A stretch of DNA of 5,434 nucleotides from DATNFP01 sp035606335 (GCA_035606335.1 DATNFP010000148.1:1-5434), one strand, 5' to 3'. Shown: positions 1 through 5,434, numbered from the stretch's first letter. Notes: generated by a model not told the origin, from the sequence alone. A program made the numbers and translations.

Positions 1-329
1 CCGTAATATTGGTCATAAGTCCAGCGTCCGTAGTGGAAAGTCGCCCATCCCCAGGGATAATCTGATACCCATGTGTTGCCATAATCTGTCATTGCCCAGT
101 GCCCGCCTGTACAGTAAGGCCGGAAATTTGCATCGTTTGTATAAGGCACCCATACATTGCCATAACCGCCATCAGACACCCACTGACCATACGGAGAGAG
201 ATCATCATAAAACGTCTGATATGAAACAGATACACCGACTTGTGCCTGTGTAGAGGGTGGGTATAAATTGAGGAACGCGACCATAACTATTATCGCGACT
301 CCCTTTAATTGATTAATTGCATTTTTCAT
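1..329 (-). CDS. DUF6600-like secreted protein, N-terminal part (runs off left edge)
   Basis: Reading leftward from the ATG at 327-329, 109 codons are open to the window edge, so the C-terminus is missing. Residues 1-29 form a Sec signal peptide: K2/K9 at the N-end, a hydrophobic core (VAIIVMVAFL) and likely cleavage after TQA-29. The mature part starts with a Tyr/Trp/Gly-rich stretch: 'FYDDLSPYGQWV' (40-51), 'YGNVWVPY' (56-63), 'FRPY' (69-72), 'GHW' (76-78), 'YGNTWVSDYPWGWATFHYGR' (83-102). This pattern matches what I recall of the DUF6600 domain of envelope-associated proteins, whose biochemical role is not established. The protein is presumably exported to the periplasm or surface. Its 5' region contains inverted repeats (see 364-445), so it probably has its own promoter and is not simply read through from the lipoprotein gene 154 bp upstream on the same strand. 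The exported nature is secure; the family name is recalled from motif style. Confidence 0.85.
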   Translation of the reverse strand, partial: MKNAINQLKGVAIIVMVAFLNLYPPSTQAQVGVSVSYQTFYDDLSPYGQWVSDGGYGNVWVPYTNDANFRPYCTGGHWAMTDYGNTWVSDYPWGWATFHYGRWTYDQYY

Positions 330-363
330 AATAGTTTGTTTTGATTGTGATAATATGGCGAAT

Positions 364-401
364 TGCTTTTCAATAGTCTTTATAAAGCATAACCAAAAGC
401 A
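364..401. repeat. Nested inverted repeat upstream of the DUF6600-like gene
   Basis: TGCTTTT at 364-370 is matched by AAAAGCA at 395-401, a 7-bp perfect inverted repeat with a 24-bp spacer. The spacer contains the perfect 10-bp palindrome CTTTATAAAG at 378-387. The element lies 35-72 bp upstream of the ATG ending at 329, where an operator or promoter would be expected. AT-rich palindromes arise easily by chance, so a function is only a possibility. Confidence 0.35.
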
Positions 402-445
402 GTTCCCATTTTTGCCAATGAACTGTTAAGTATCAAAATGGAACT
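401..445. repeat. Imperfect inverted repeat with three AATG(G)AACT-like copies
   Basis: AGTTCCCATTTT at 401-412 pairs with AAAATGGAACT at 435-445, giving 11 bp with one bulged C and a 22-nt spacer. Inside the spacer a third, related copy, AATGAACT, occurs at 417-424 in the same orientation as 437-445. The centres of the two direct copies are about 20 bp apart, near two helical turns. On the minus strand the structure lies 38-82 nt beyond the lipoprotein stop and is followed by GCTTTTGG. It could therefore be a poor terminator-like hairpin or a cluster of protein-binding sites for the downstream gene; the large loop and short T-run argue against a classical terminator. Confidence 0.4.
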
Positions 446-483
446 AAAGAATGATGCCAAGCATAAATAGAAAGAAATAAACT

Positions 484-1641
484 TTATTTTCCGTTGTAAG
501 TGATGCGATAAACTTTATTTCCAAAATCGTCGGATACTAATAGAGAACCATCTTTTAATTGCAGGAGAGAGACCGGACGTCCCCATGGTTTTCCGTTTTG
601 CAACCACCCTTGTGCGAAGACAGTATAGCTTACTTCTTTATTGCCATTTAAGCGGACTAATGTGATACGATAACCAATAGGAGTGCTTCTGTTCCATGAG
701 CCATGCTCTGCAATAAATATTTGGTTGCGATATTGAGATGGAAACATTTTACCAGTGTAGAATTTCATGCCAAGAGCCGCAACATGCGGACCTAAATTTG
801 CTACCGGCGGAGTAAATTCACTGCAAGAATGCCTGCTTCCATAAATAGGGTCTTTGATGTATCCCCCATGGCAATATGGGTATCCAAAATTCATACTTAT
901 GTGAGGCGCACAATTAAGTTCATCGGGTGGTAGATTGTCGCCGAGATTGTCTCTACCATTATCTGTAAACCAAAGTTGTTTTGTCAATAGGTTCCAATCG
1001 AAACCTACTGTATTGCGAATGCCACCGGCGAATATCTCAAAGCCTGACCCATCGGGATTCATTCTTGTGATACTGGCAAAACGAGGGTCGTGTTCGTTTG
1101 AGTCGCAAATATTACATGGAGCACCAACGGGGATATACAATTTGCCATCGGGACCAAATGCTATGTATTTCCAACCGTGGTGAATATAAGATGGATATTT
1201 ATCGCTTACCAAAACTGCTTTAGGAGAATGAGCCAGATTATTTTCAATGTTATCCATACGCCATATTTTATTTATTTCGGCGATATAGAGTGAACCATTA
1301 TGAAATGCAACCCCATTAGGTGTATTCATGCCAGTTGCAATGGTATATACTTTGGTAGCCCTGTCCCCATTGTTTTCATTTACCAGCGCATATACTTTAT
1401 CGTGCATTGTGCCGACGAACACAGTGCCTTTGTCGCCTAATGCTAACGAGCGGGCATTATCTACATTGGCATAGACACTGATGTGAAAGCCTGGTGGTAA
1501 TTTTATTAAACTAAGTAAAGAATCAGTTTCTTTATCTCCGTTGTCTTTTGCATTGGCATCTTTTCCGCAACTCATTACTGAGATACATGCGATAATGATG
1601 AAAATCAGTAAAAGATTACATCTAAAAAATTTGATGCGCAT
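484..1641 (-). CDS. PQQ-dependent sugar (sorbosone) dehydrogenase-like lipoprotein
   Basis: A 385-residue beta-propeller protein, the usual size for a single-domain member of the soluble glucose dehydrogenase/sorbosone dehydrogenase group. Such enzymes oxidise sugars or related aldehydes with pyrroloquinoline quinone. The start at 1641 gives a clean lipoprotein signal: MRIKFF, a hydrophobic stretch, and 'SVMSC' with the lipidated Cys at 25. In-frame ATGs at 1668 and 1698 would add 9 or 19 residues before this signal and leave only 28 bp to the divergent gene, so I prefer 1641. Propeller motifs follow: 'FVGTMHDKVYAL', 'GMNTPNGVAF', 'YIHHGWKYIAFGPDGKLYI' with a His pair at 154-155 in the catalytic-His region, a C-x2-C pair at 176/179, 'GGIRNTVGFDW' with Arg209/Asn210 as in PQQ-binding relatives, 'WFTDNGRDNLGD', 'PPDELN', 'NFGYPYCHGGY', 'FIAEHGSWNRS', 'WGRPV' and 'DGSLLVSDDFGNKVYRITY' at the C-terminus. 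No cytochrome c domain is fused. The substrate cannot be read from the sequence, and no PQQ synthesis genes are in view; many Bacteroidota would depend on external PQQ. Confidence 0.88.
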   Translation of the reverse strand: MRIKFFRCNLLLIFIIIACISVMSCGKDANAKDNGDKETDSLLSLIKLPPGFHISVYANVDNARSLALGDKGTVFVGTMHDKVYALVNENNGDRATKVYTIATGMNTPNGVAFHNGSLYIAEINKIWRMDNIENNLAHSPKAVLVSDKYPSYIHHGWKYIAFGPDGKLYIPVGAPCNICDSNEHDPRFASITRMNPDGSGFEIFAGGIRNTVGFDWNLLTKQLWFTDNGRDNLGDNLPPDELNCAPHISMNFGYPYCHGGYIKDPIYGSRHSCSEFTPPVANLGPHVAALGMKFYTGKMFPSQYRNQIFIAEHGSWNRSTPIGYRITLVRLNGNKEVSYTVFAQGWLQNGKPWGRPVSLLQLKDGSLLVSDDFGNKVYRITYNGK

Positions 1642-1653
1642 AATAGCAATTTG

Positions 1654-1702
1654 AATAATGGTATTCATATAAAATTGATACCAATCATTTTTTACCATTA
1701 TT
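1654..1702. repeat. 10-bp perfect inverted repeat in the divergent intergenic region
   Basis: AATAATGGTA at 1654-1663 is exactly matched by TACCATTATT at 1693-1702, with a 29-bp spacer. A smaller inverted repeat, ATTG-ATAC-CAAT at 1674-1685, sits almost at the same centre. The element fills most of the 85 bp between the preferred lipoprotein start (1641) and the DUF3052 start (1727), so it could be an operator shared by both genes. If the lipoprotein starts at 1698 it lies mostly inside that gene instead. Confidence 0.4.
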
Positions 1703-1706
1703 TTTA
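1675..1706 (+). promoter_or_regulatory. Possible Bacteroidota-type promoter for the DUF3052 gene
   Basis: TTG at 1675-1677 and TATTTTTA at 1699-1706 resemble the -33 TTG and -7 TAnnTTTG elements (last base differs), with a 21-bp spacer. Transcription would start near 1713, about 14 nt before the ATG at 1727. The surroundings are so AT-rich that a chance match is quite possible. A 12-bp palindrome, TTTTAATTAAAA, overlaps the right end at 1702-1713. Confidence 0.3.
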
Positions 1707-1726
1707 ATTAAAATTTTTAGGTAATA

Positions 1727-2137
1727 ATGCCAGTAGGATATTCGGGTACACCATTAGCAAAGAAACTTGGAATAAACAGTGGCTTTATAGTTCGTTTAGT
1801 TGGCGCTCCGGATTATTATCTTAGTTTATTTACCAATTGGCCAACAGATATTCGCATATCTGAACAAAAAAATGAACGAAAAAACCTGATTCATTTCTTT
1901 ACCAAAGATTCGAGTGAACTGTATAAAGTATTGCCTGAATTGAAAAAAGAAATATTGGCTAACGGAACTATCTGGGTATCATGGCCTAAGAAAACATCGA
2001 AAGTTGTAACTGATGTTTCAGAAAATATGATTCGTGATCTGGCGTTGAATATAGGATTGGTGGATGTAAAAGTATGCGCCGTAGATGAGATTTGGTCGGG
2101 ACTGAAACTGGTGATACCGGTTAAAGACAGGAAATAA
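1727..2137 (+). CDS. DUF3052 family protein
   Basis: A 136-residue soluble protein with no signal peptide or membrane segment, so cytoplasmic. It shows the features I associate with DUF3052: N-terminal 'GYSGTPLAKKLGI' (4-16), central 'GTIWVSWPKK' (residues 79-88), then 'DVSENMIRDLAL' and the C-terminal 'GLVDVKVCAVDEIWSGLKLV'. The single Cys lies in the conserved 'VKVCAVDE' segment. The molecular function of this family is unknown to me. The ATG at 1727 is the first start in frame, is preceded by an A/T-rich leader as usual in this phylum, and yields the conserved N-terminus almost at once, so the start is well supported. It is transcribed away from the lipoprotein gene and lies 110 bp before ddl. 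A hairpin overlapping its stop codon suggests it may be a unit separate from the ddl cluster. Confidence 0.88.
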   Translation: MPVGYSGTPLAKKLGINSGFIVRLVGAPDYYLSLFTNWPTDIRISEQKNERKNLIHFFTKDSSELYKVLPELKKEILANGTIWVSWPKKTSKVVTDVSENMIRDLALNIGLVDVKVCAVDEIWSGLKLVIPVKDRK

Positions 2138-2161
2138 TTTTATCAATAATATGATAAAATT
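2136..2161. terminator. AT-rich hairpin overlapping the DUF3052 stop codon
   Basis: AATTTTATCA (2136-2145) and TGATAAAATT (2152-2161) form a perfect 10-bp stem around the 6-nt loop ATAATA. It begins inside the TAA stop codon of the DUF3052 gene, a place typical of a 3'-end hairpin. The stem has only one C-G pair and no clear T-run follows on the plus strand, so it would be a weak intrinsic terminator. A 3'-end stabilising hairpin or an operator for ddl are alternatives. Confidence 0.4.
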
Positions 2162-2216
2162 CACAAATTCCTTACGTCTCTTTTTATGTACGTTTTATAC
2201 CTTGCCATGTTTCTAT

Positions 2217-2224
2217 TACTTTAG
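2217..2224 (+). promoter_or_regulatory. Possible -7 promoter element for ddl
   Basis: TACTTTAG at 2217-2224, followed by CAC, differs by one base from the Bacteroidota -7 element TAnnTTTG and resembles the 'TACTTTTGCAC' boxes common in this phylum. Transcription would begin near 2231, leaving a leader of about 17 nt before the ATG at 2248. I see no TTG at the expected distance; the one at 2202-2204 is too close (12-bp spacer). The call rests on the -7 box and its position alone. Confidence 0.4.
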
Positions 2225-2247
2225 CACATTAATTTTTATTCAATTAC

Positions 2248-3246
2248 ATGAAGAAAAACATTGCTTTGCTGGCCGGAGGTTATTCAGGAGAATATGTGAT
2301 TTCTATGCAGACCGCCGATACTATTGAAAAAAATCTCGATACCGAATTATATAATGTTTATAAAATAATTATAACCCGTGACGAATGGTGGTTTGAAGGA
2401 GCCAAAGGGCAGAAAGCAGATGTAGATAAGAACGATTTTTCCATTACTGTAAGTGGTGAGAGGATAAAATTTGACGCGGCATTTATTGCCATTCATGGAA
2501 CACCCGGGGAGGACGGCAGGATACAAGGCTACCTTGATATGCTTCAAATCCCTTACACATCATGCAATGCTATTGTTTCCGCATTGACCTTTAATAAGAG
2601 CTATTGCAATAAAGTAGTAAAAGCCTTCAACATAGTAAATATTGCTAACTCTGTGCATCTCATTAAGGCTGAGCCTTATTCGGTAGGTGCTATCCTGGAA
2701 CAAATAAAGCTGCCGGTATTTGTAAAACCAAATGAAAGTGGTTCCAGCCTGGGAGTAAGTAAGGTGAAAGCTGTGGAAGAGTTGCTGCCGGCAATAGAAA
2801 AAGCATTTAAAGAAGATGACCAGGTGCTAATAGAAGAATTTATAGAGGGACGTGAATTAACAATAGGTGTATATCGTGTAAACGGATATTTAAATACATT
2901 GCCTGCAACAGAAGTAGTAAGCAAGAATGAGTTTTTTGATTATGAGGCAAAATATACTCCGGGAGTGAGCAACGAAATAACACCGGCCAATATTGATGAC
3001 GATACTAAAGAGCGACTGGAAACAAAAGCTGCTTATATATACAGGCATCTGAATTGCAGAGGGGTAGTGCGGATGGATTTTATCCTGCAAAAACAAACCA
3101 ATAAGCTTTATTTTCTTGAAGTGAATACGATGCCCGGACAAAGTGAGAATAGTATAGTGCCACAACAGGTAAGAGCATCGGGCAGGACACTTAAAGAGTT
3201 TTATGGGGCTTTATTGGATGATTGTTTGAAACAACATTCTATATAA
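2248..3246 (+). CDS. ddl: D-alanine--D-alanine ligase
   Basis: A cytoplasmic ATP-grasp enzyme of 332 residues that joins two D-alanines into the dipeptide added to UDP-MurNAc-tripeptide by MurF in peptidoglycan synthesis. The length is slightly above the usual 305-325. The N-terminal domain has 'LLAGGYSGEYVIS', with Glu15 at the conserved D-Ala1-binding position, and 'AIHGTPGEDGRIQG' (81-94). The ATP-grasp part shows 'VFVKPNESGSSLGVSKVK' (157-174), the glycine-rich phosphate loop, and 'EEFIEGRELTIGV' (196-208). The omega loop 'FFDYEAKY' (229-236) keeps Lys235 and Tyr236, the counterpart of E. coli DdlB Tyr216. That favours D-Ala-D-Ala over the D-Ala-D-lactate specificity of VanA-type ligases. 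Metal ligands are Asp277 ('RMDF'), Glu291 and Asn293 ('LEVNTMPG'), followed by 'SIVPQQ'. All key residues are present, so it should be active. The ATG at 2248 puts the GG-S-E motif at the expected place. The PASTA gene begins 27 bp after the stop, suggesting co-transcription. Confidence 0.96.
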   Translation: MKKNIALLAGGYSGEYVISMQTADTIEKNLDTELYNVYKIIITRDEWWFEGAKGQKADVDKNDFSITVSGERIKFDAAFIAIHGTPGEDGRIQGYLDMLQIPYTSCNAIVSALTFNKSYCNKVVKAFNIVNIANSVHLIKAEPYSVGAILEQIKLPVFVKPNESGSSLGVSKVKAVEELLPAIEKAFKEDDQVLIEEFIEGRELTIGVYRVNGYLNTLPATEVVSKNEFFDYEAKYTPGVSNEITPANIDDDTKERLETKAAYIYRHLNCRGVVRMDFILQKQTNKLYFLEVNTMPGQSENSIVPQQVRASGRTLKEFYGALLDDCLKQHSI

Positions 3247-3273
3247 ATTATTTACATTGCATACTTGGAACGG

Positions 3274-4116
3274 ATGAATGCACCTGAAGGAACACTAAGA
3301 AAATCATTTTTATTTAACCTGATAGTAGTTCTACTGCTTTGTGTAGGGCTTTACATTTTATTTTTTGCCAGTCTGAGGTGGGTAACCAATCATGGCAAGG
3401 AAGTAAAAATCCCCAACGTAGTAGGCTCGGATATAAAATCCGCAATGATACAGCTTAAGGCAATTGATTTTGATGTGTATGTAGATTCTACCTATGAGCC
3501 ACAGCAAAAACCATTAGCAGTATTGCAGGAAGTGCCGGAAGTTGGATCAGTCGTTAAGCCAGGGCGAACTATATTTATTACAGTTAACAAGGCTGTAGCG
3601 CCTGAAACGGCTATGCCCAATCTTATCAGCTTATCTTACAGAAGTGCAGAGATGCTACTCAGGAATAATAAGCTGGAAGTGGGAGATACGACCTACAAAC
3701 CGGACATTGCGGATGGGGCAATATTGTCACAACTATATAATGGAAAAGATATAAAGCCGGGAGAAATGGTGCCTGAAGGCAGTAAAATAAACCTGGTAAT
3801 AGGCAATGGCCTGGGAAATACTGAATTTAACGTGCCGAATGTAGTTGGCATGAGCTATGTAGAGGGTACAACCTATCTGGCAGGAAATAGTTTGCAATAT
3901 GCGACCATACCACAAGGCGATATTACAGATACTGCAAGTGCCATTATTATAGACCAAACGCCTAAGCCTTTTAATGAATTGAATGCTCCTAACCGAATAA
4001 AGGCCGGAGATATTGTAGATATTACTATTAAGCAGAACCCTACGCCGGACGATCTGAGCAATAAAAACCAGCAGGGAGCAGTTAATAATAGCAGCAATCC
4101 AAATATTCAACCTTGA
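3274..4116 (+). CDS. Single-pass membrane protein with three PASTA domains
   Basis: A 280-residue protein: a short cytoplasmic N-terminus (R9, K10), one membrane segment at about 12-34, and three PASTA domains facing the periplasm. PASTA1 is at about 44-107 ('IPNVVGSDIKSAMIQL' to 'VKPGRTIFITVN'), PASTA2 at about 112-178 ('MPNLISLSYRSAEMLL' to 'VPEGSKINLVIG') and PASTA3 at about 185-254 ('VPNVVGMSYVEGTTYL' to 'IKAGDIVDITIK'). The last 25 residues are Asn/Gln/Pro-rich and probably disordered. PASTA domains are known from Ser/Thr kinases and penicillin-binding proteins, where they contact peptidoglycan or muropeptides. No kinase or transpeptidase domain is present here, so this may be a structural or sensing protein of the cell wall; that role is inferred. 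I chose ATG 3274 over the in-frame TTG at 3265, which would add only three residues. TGA TAA stops end it, and the next gene starts 11 bp later, so the genes are probably translated from one mRNA. Confidence 0.9.
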   Translation: MNAPEGTLRKSFLFNLIVVLLLCVGLYILFFASLRWVTNHGKEVKIPNVVGSDIKSAMIQLKAIDFDVYVDSTYEPQQKPLAVLQEVPEVGSVVKPGRTIFITVNKAVAPETAMPNLISLSYRSAEMLLRNNKLEVGDTTYKPDIADGAILSQLYNGKDIKPGEMVPEGSKINLVIGNGLGNTEFNVPNVVGMSYVEGTTYLAGNSLQYATIPQGDITDTASAIIIDQTPKPFNELNAPNRIKAGDIVDITIKQNPTPDDLSNKNQQGAVNNSSNPNIQP

Positions 4117-4127
4117 TAAAACATTAA

Positions 4128-5434
4128 GTGAGATTAAAACTTTTTTTTAGTAATATTTTCCTGGTTTTGTTGTGCTTTATGCAAATCGGCTATGCGCAAG
4201 AAGGGGTAGTGCCTACAAGGTATAATCCGGTGGTGAAGGAGGCTGCACAAAAACAGGGGTTGCACAGAGGTAATCCATTGCTAAAAACCACATCGCTAAG
4301 CTTGCCTTTTTTTGATGATTTTACCGGTTATTACGTTTTTCCTGATAGTAATAAGTGGGTAGATAATGAGGTGTATATAAATAACACCATGTGTGTAAAC
4401 CCTATCAGCAGAGGAGTAGCAACATTTGATGCACTTAATCAATATGGCACACCTTACGATTCATTTTATAATACTACAACGGTATTTGCAGATAGCCTGA
4501 CAAGCAAGCCAATAGATCTTAGCAGCTATGGCCCTGGTGATAGCTTGTATCTAAGCTTTTTCTATCAGCCACAAGGCAATGGATTTTTTCCTCAGCCCCA
4601 GGATTCACTTATGCTATTCCTGCATCGGAGCGATAACGACTGGATCGAGGTATGGGTAACACCCGGGGATACTTTGCAACCATTTCAACAGGTGATGGTG
4701 CCTATAACTGATACCGGTGTGTTTTATAATGGATTCCAGTTTCGATTCGTAAATATGGCAACCTTCGATTATGCCGGCTCCACATGGAATGTAGATTATG
4801 TAAAATTGGGCGCACACAGGAATATGAATGACACACTTGTGAATGATGTGGCATTTAATATGGACCCTACTTATATACTGAACGATTATACCTACATGCC
4901 TTACAGGCAATTTTATGCTGGTATTACGGGTGAGCTCGCAACACAACACTCTACTGTAATAAGAAACAACTATAGCATTCCACAAACTGTTAATTGCATC
5001 TATACGGCAAATGAAATAACTACGAGTACTTCTCTCAGTAGCGGCGTGCCAATACCAATAAGCATTGCCGCAATGGATACACAGAGCATATCGTTCCCGA
5101 TGTATCCTGTTTCTTTTACAGCTTCCGGCGCAGATGATAAGGTGATCTTTGAAAACAAATATTATTTCCAGCATATAGCTAATGATACTATTACTAATGA
5201 TACTATAGTCAGAGACCAGGTATTTGATAATTATCTTGCGTATGACGACGGTACGGCAGAAAAAAGCTACTATCTCAAATTATCCGCAACAACACCGGGG
5301 GAAATAGCAATAGAATTTCATCTCAACCAGCCCGACACCTTGCAAGGATTGGCGATATATTTTGGCAGGCAAATACCGCTGGCGAGCTACAAATTTTTTA
5401 ATCCTATCGTATATAAAGGTTTAGGCGGAATAAC
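4128..5434 (+). CDS. Large secreted protein of unknown function, GTG start (runs off right edge)
   Basis: 435 codons are open from GTG 4128 to the window edge. An in-frame TAA at 4125-4127 directly precedes the GTG, so it is the earliest possible start. The first ATG (4179) lies inside the signal peptide. From GTG, residues 1-23 form a good Sec signal: R2/K4, a hydrophobic core ('IFLVLLCFM') and cleavage after GYA. The mature part is rich in Asp, Asn, Thr, Tyr and Phe with few charged helices, as in beta-sandwich secreted proteins. 'LPFFDDFTGYY' (59-69) and 'GVATFDALNQYG' precede a jelly-roll-like stretch ending 'GSTWNVDYVKLG'; 'VFDNYLAYDDGTAEKSYYL' (365-383) resembles a segment common in Bacteroidota secreted proteins that often carry a C-terminal type IX secretion signal. 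The C-terminus lies outside, so that signal cannot be verified. Position 11 bp behind the PASTA gene places it in the ddl unit. No catalytic motif is recognisable. A minus-strand ORF at 4614-5174 is antisense and lacks family features. Confidence 0.85.
   Translation, partial: MRLKLFFSNIFLVLLCFMQIGYAQEGVVPTRYNPVVKEAAQKQGLHRGNPLLKTTSLSLPFFDDFTGYYVFPDSNKWVDNEVYINNTMCVNPISRGVATFDALNQYGTPYDSFYNTTTVFADSLTSKPIDLSSYGPGDSLYLSFFYQPQGNGFFPQPQDSLMLFLHRSDNDWIEVWVTPGDTLQPFQQVMVPITDTGVFYNGFQFRFVNMATFDYAGSTWNVDYVKLGAHRNMNDTLVNDVAFNMDPTYILNDYTYMPYRQFYAGITGELATQHSTVIRNNYSIPQTVNCIYTANEITTSTSLSSGVPIPISIAAMDTQSISFPMYPVSFTASGADDKVIFENKYYFQHIANDTITNDTIVRDQVFDNYLAYDDGTAEKSYYLKLSATTPGEIAIEFHLNQPDTLQGLAIYFGRQIPLASYKFFNPIVYKGLGGI
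5179..5206 (+). repeat. Short tandem repeat inside the secreted protein gene
   Basis: CTAATGATACTAT occurs at 5179-5191 and again at 5194-5206, period 15 bp. In frame it encodes NDTITNDTI (residues 352-360), a five-codon duplication. The near-identity at DNA level, including third positions, points to a recent slippage or duplication event that kept the frame. Confidence 0.7.

Larger units (their letters stand above)
330..483. other. Intergenic gap between two minus-strand genes, no gene seen
   Basis: This 154-bp gap separates the lipoprotein stop (484-486) from the DUF6600-like start (327-329). I see no credible ORF or RNA gene. It is AT-rich and dense in inverted repeats (separate entries). 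It most likely carries the 3' end of the lipoprotein transcript and the promoter of the DUF6600-like gene. I could not identify a convincing TTG / TAnnTTTG promoter pair on the minus strand. Confidence 0.6.

Noticed and set aside
71..253. 60-codon plus-strand ORF
   Set aside because: It is antisense to the signal peptide and DUF6600-like segment of the minus-strand gene, whose Tyr/Trp/Gly motifs are clear.
402..445. GGAACT strings as extracytoplasmic sigma factor -35 boxes
   Set aside because: No matching -10 box at the right distance could be found, and the strings are better explained as arms of the inverted repeat.
2392..3246. VanA-like D-Ala-D-lactate ligase / resistance gene
   Set aside because: The omega loop keeps the YEAKY tyrosine typical of D-Ala-D-Ala ligases, and no vanH/vanX-like neighbours are present. 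The Gln in 'PGQSEN' looks like lineage variation, not a specificity change.
3251..3267. TACATTGCA as an internal promoter for the PASTA gene
   Set aside because: It lacks one T of the TAnnTTTG box, sits within about 20 bp of the start, has no matched -33 element, and the 27-bp gap suits read-through from ddl.
3265..3273. TTG start for the PASTA gene
   Set aside because: It adds only three residues before an ATG; the ATG at 3274 is the simpler start and keeps the full membrane segment and domains.
3733..4110. Minus-strand ORFs of 125 and 74 codons (the second at 3873-4097)
   Set aside because: Both lie antisense to the second and third PASTA domains and show no conserved features.
4614..5174. 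186-codon minus-strand ORF
   Set aside because: It is antisense to the secreted protein gene, which has a signal peptide, an open frame over 435 codons and recognisable segments. The antisense product is Cys/His/Ile-rich without any family features, typical of a shadow frame.
1..5434. CRISPR array, tRNA, rRNA, insertion sequence or phage genes
   Set aside because: No spaced direct repeat array, cloverleaf-like gene, transposase motif, terminal inverted repeat pair or phage protein was seen on either strand.

Overview
The window reads as chromosomal DNA from a member of the Bacteroidota, most like Chitinophagaceae/Sphingobacteria. The reasons are an AT-rich genome with A/T-rich start regions and almost no Shine-Dalgarno sequences, a DUF6600-type secreted protein, a kinase-free PASTA membrane protein next to D-Ala-D-Ala ligase, and a large secreted beta-rich protein with the 'AYDDGTAE' signature familiar from Bacteroidota secreted proteins. 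This placement is inference from protein style; no rRNA or other taxonomic marker is present.

Left part (1-1698), minus strand. Positions 1-329 hold the N-terminal 109 codons of a secreted DUF6600-like protein that runs off the left edge. A 154-bp gap (330-483) has no gene but holds several overlapping inverted repeats and a three-copy AATG(G)AACT-like motif. Next is a lipoprotein of the PQQ-dependent sugar/sorbosone dehydrogenase beta-propeller family (484-1641, possibly extended to 1668 or 1698).

Centre (1642-1726) is a divergent intergenic region with a 10-bp perfect inverted repeat (1654-1663/1693-1702) and a possible Bacteroidota-type promoter for the rightward gene.

Right part (1727-5434), plus strand. 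It holds a DUF3052 family protein (1727-2137), a short AT-rich hairpin, and a probable transcription unit: D-alanine--D-alanine ligase (2248-3246), a single-pass PASTA-domain membrane protein (3274-4116) and the start of a large secreted protein beginning with GTG (4128 to the right edge). Gaps inside this unit are only 27 and 11 bp. The ligase makes the D-Ala-D-Ala dipeptide of peptidoglycan stem peptides, and PASTA domains classically contact peptidoglycan or muropeptides, so the first two genes share a cell-wall theme. The third gene is co-transcribed by position but its role is unknown.

Nothing here is clearly a new system. The points worth a second look are the kinase-free PASTA gene between ddl and a secreted protein, the GTG-started gene that an ATG-only search would miss, and the repeat-rich intergenic regions.
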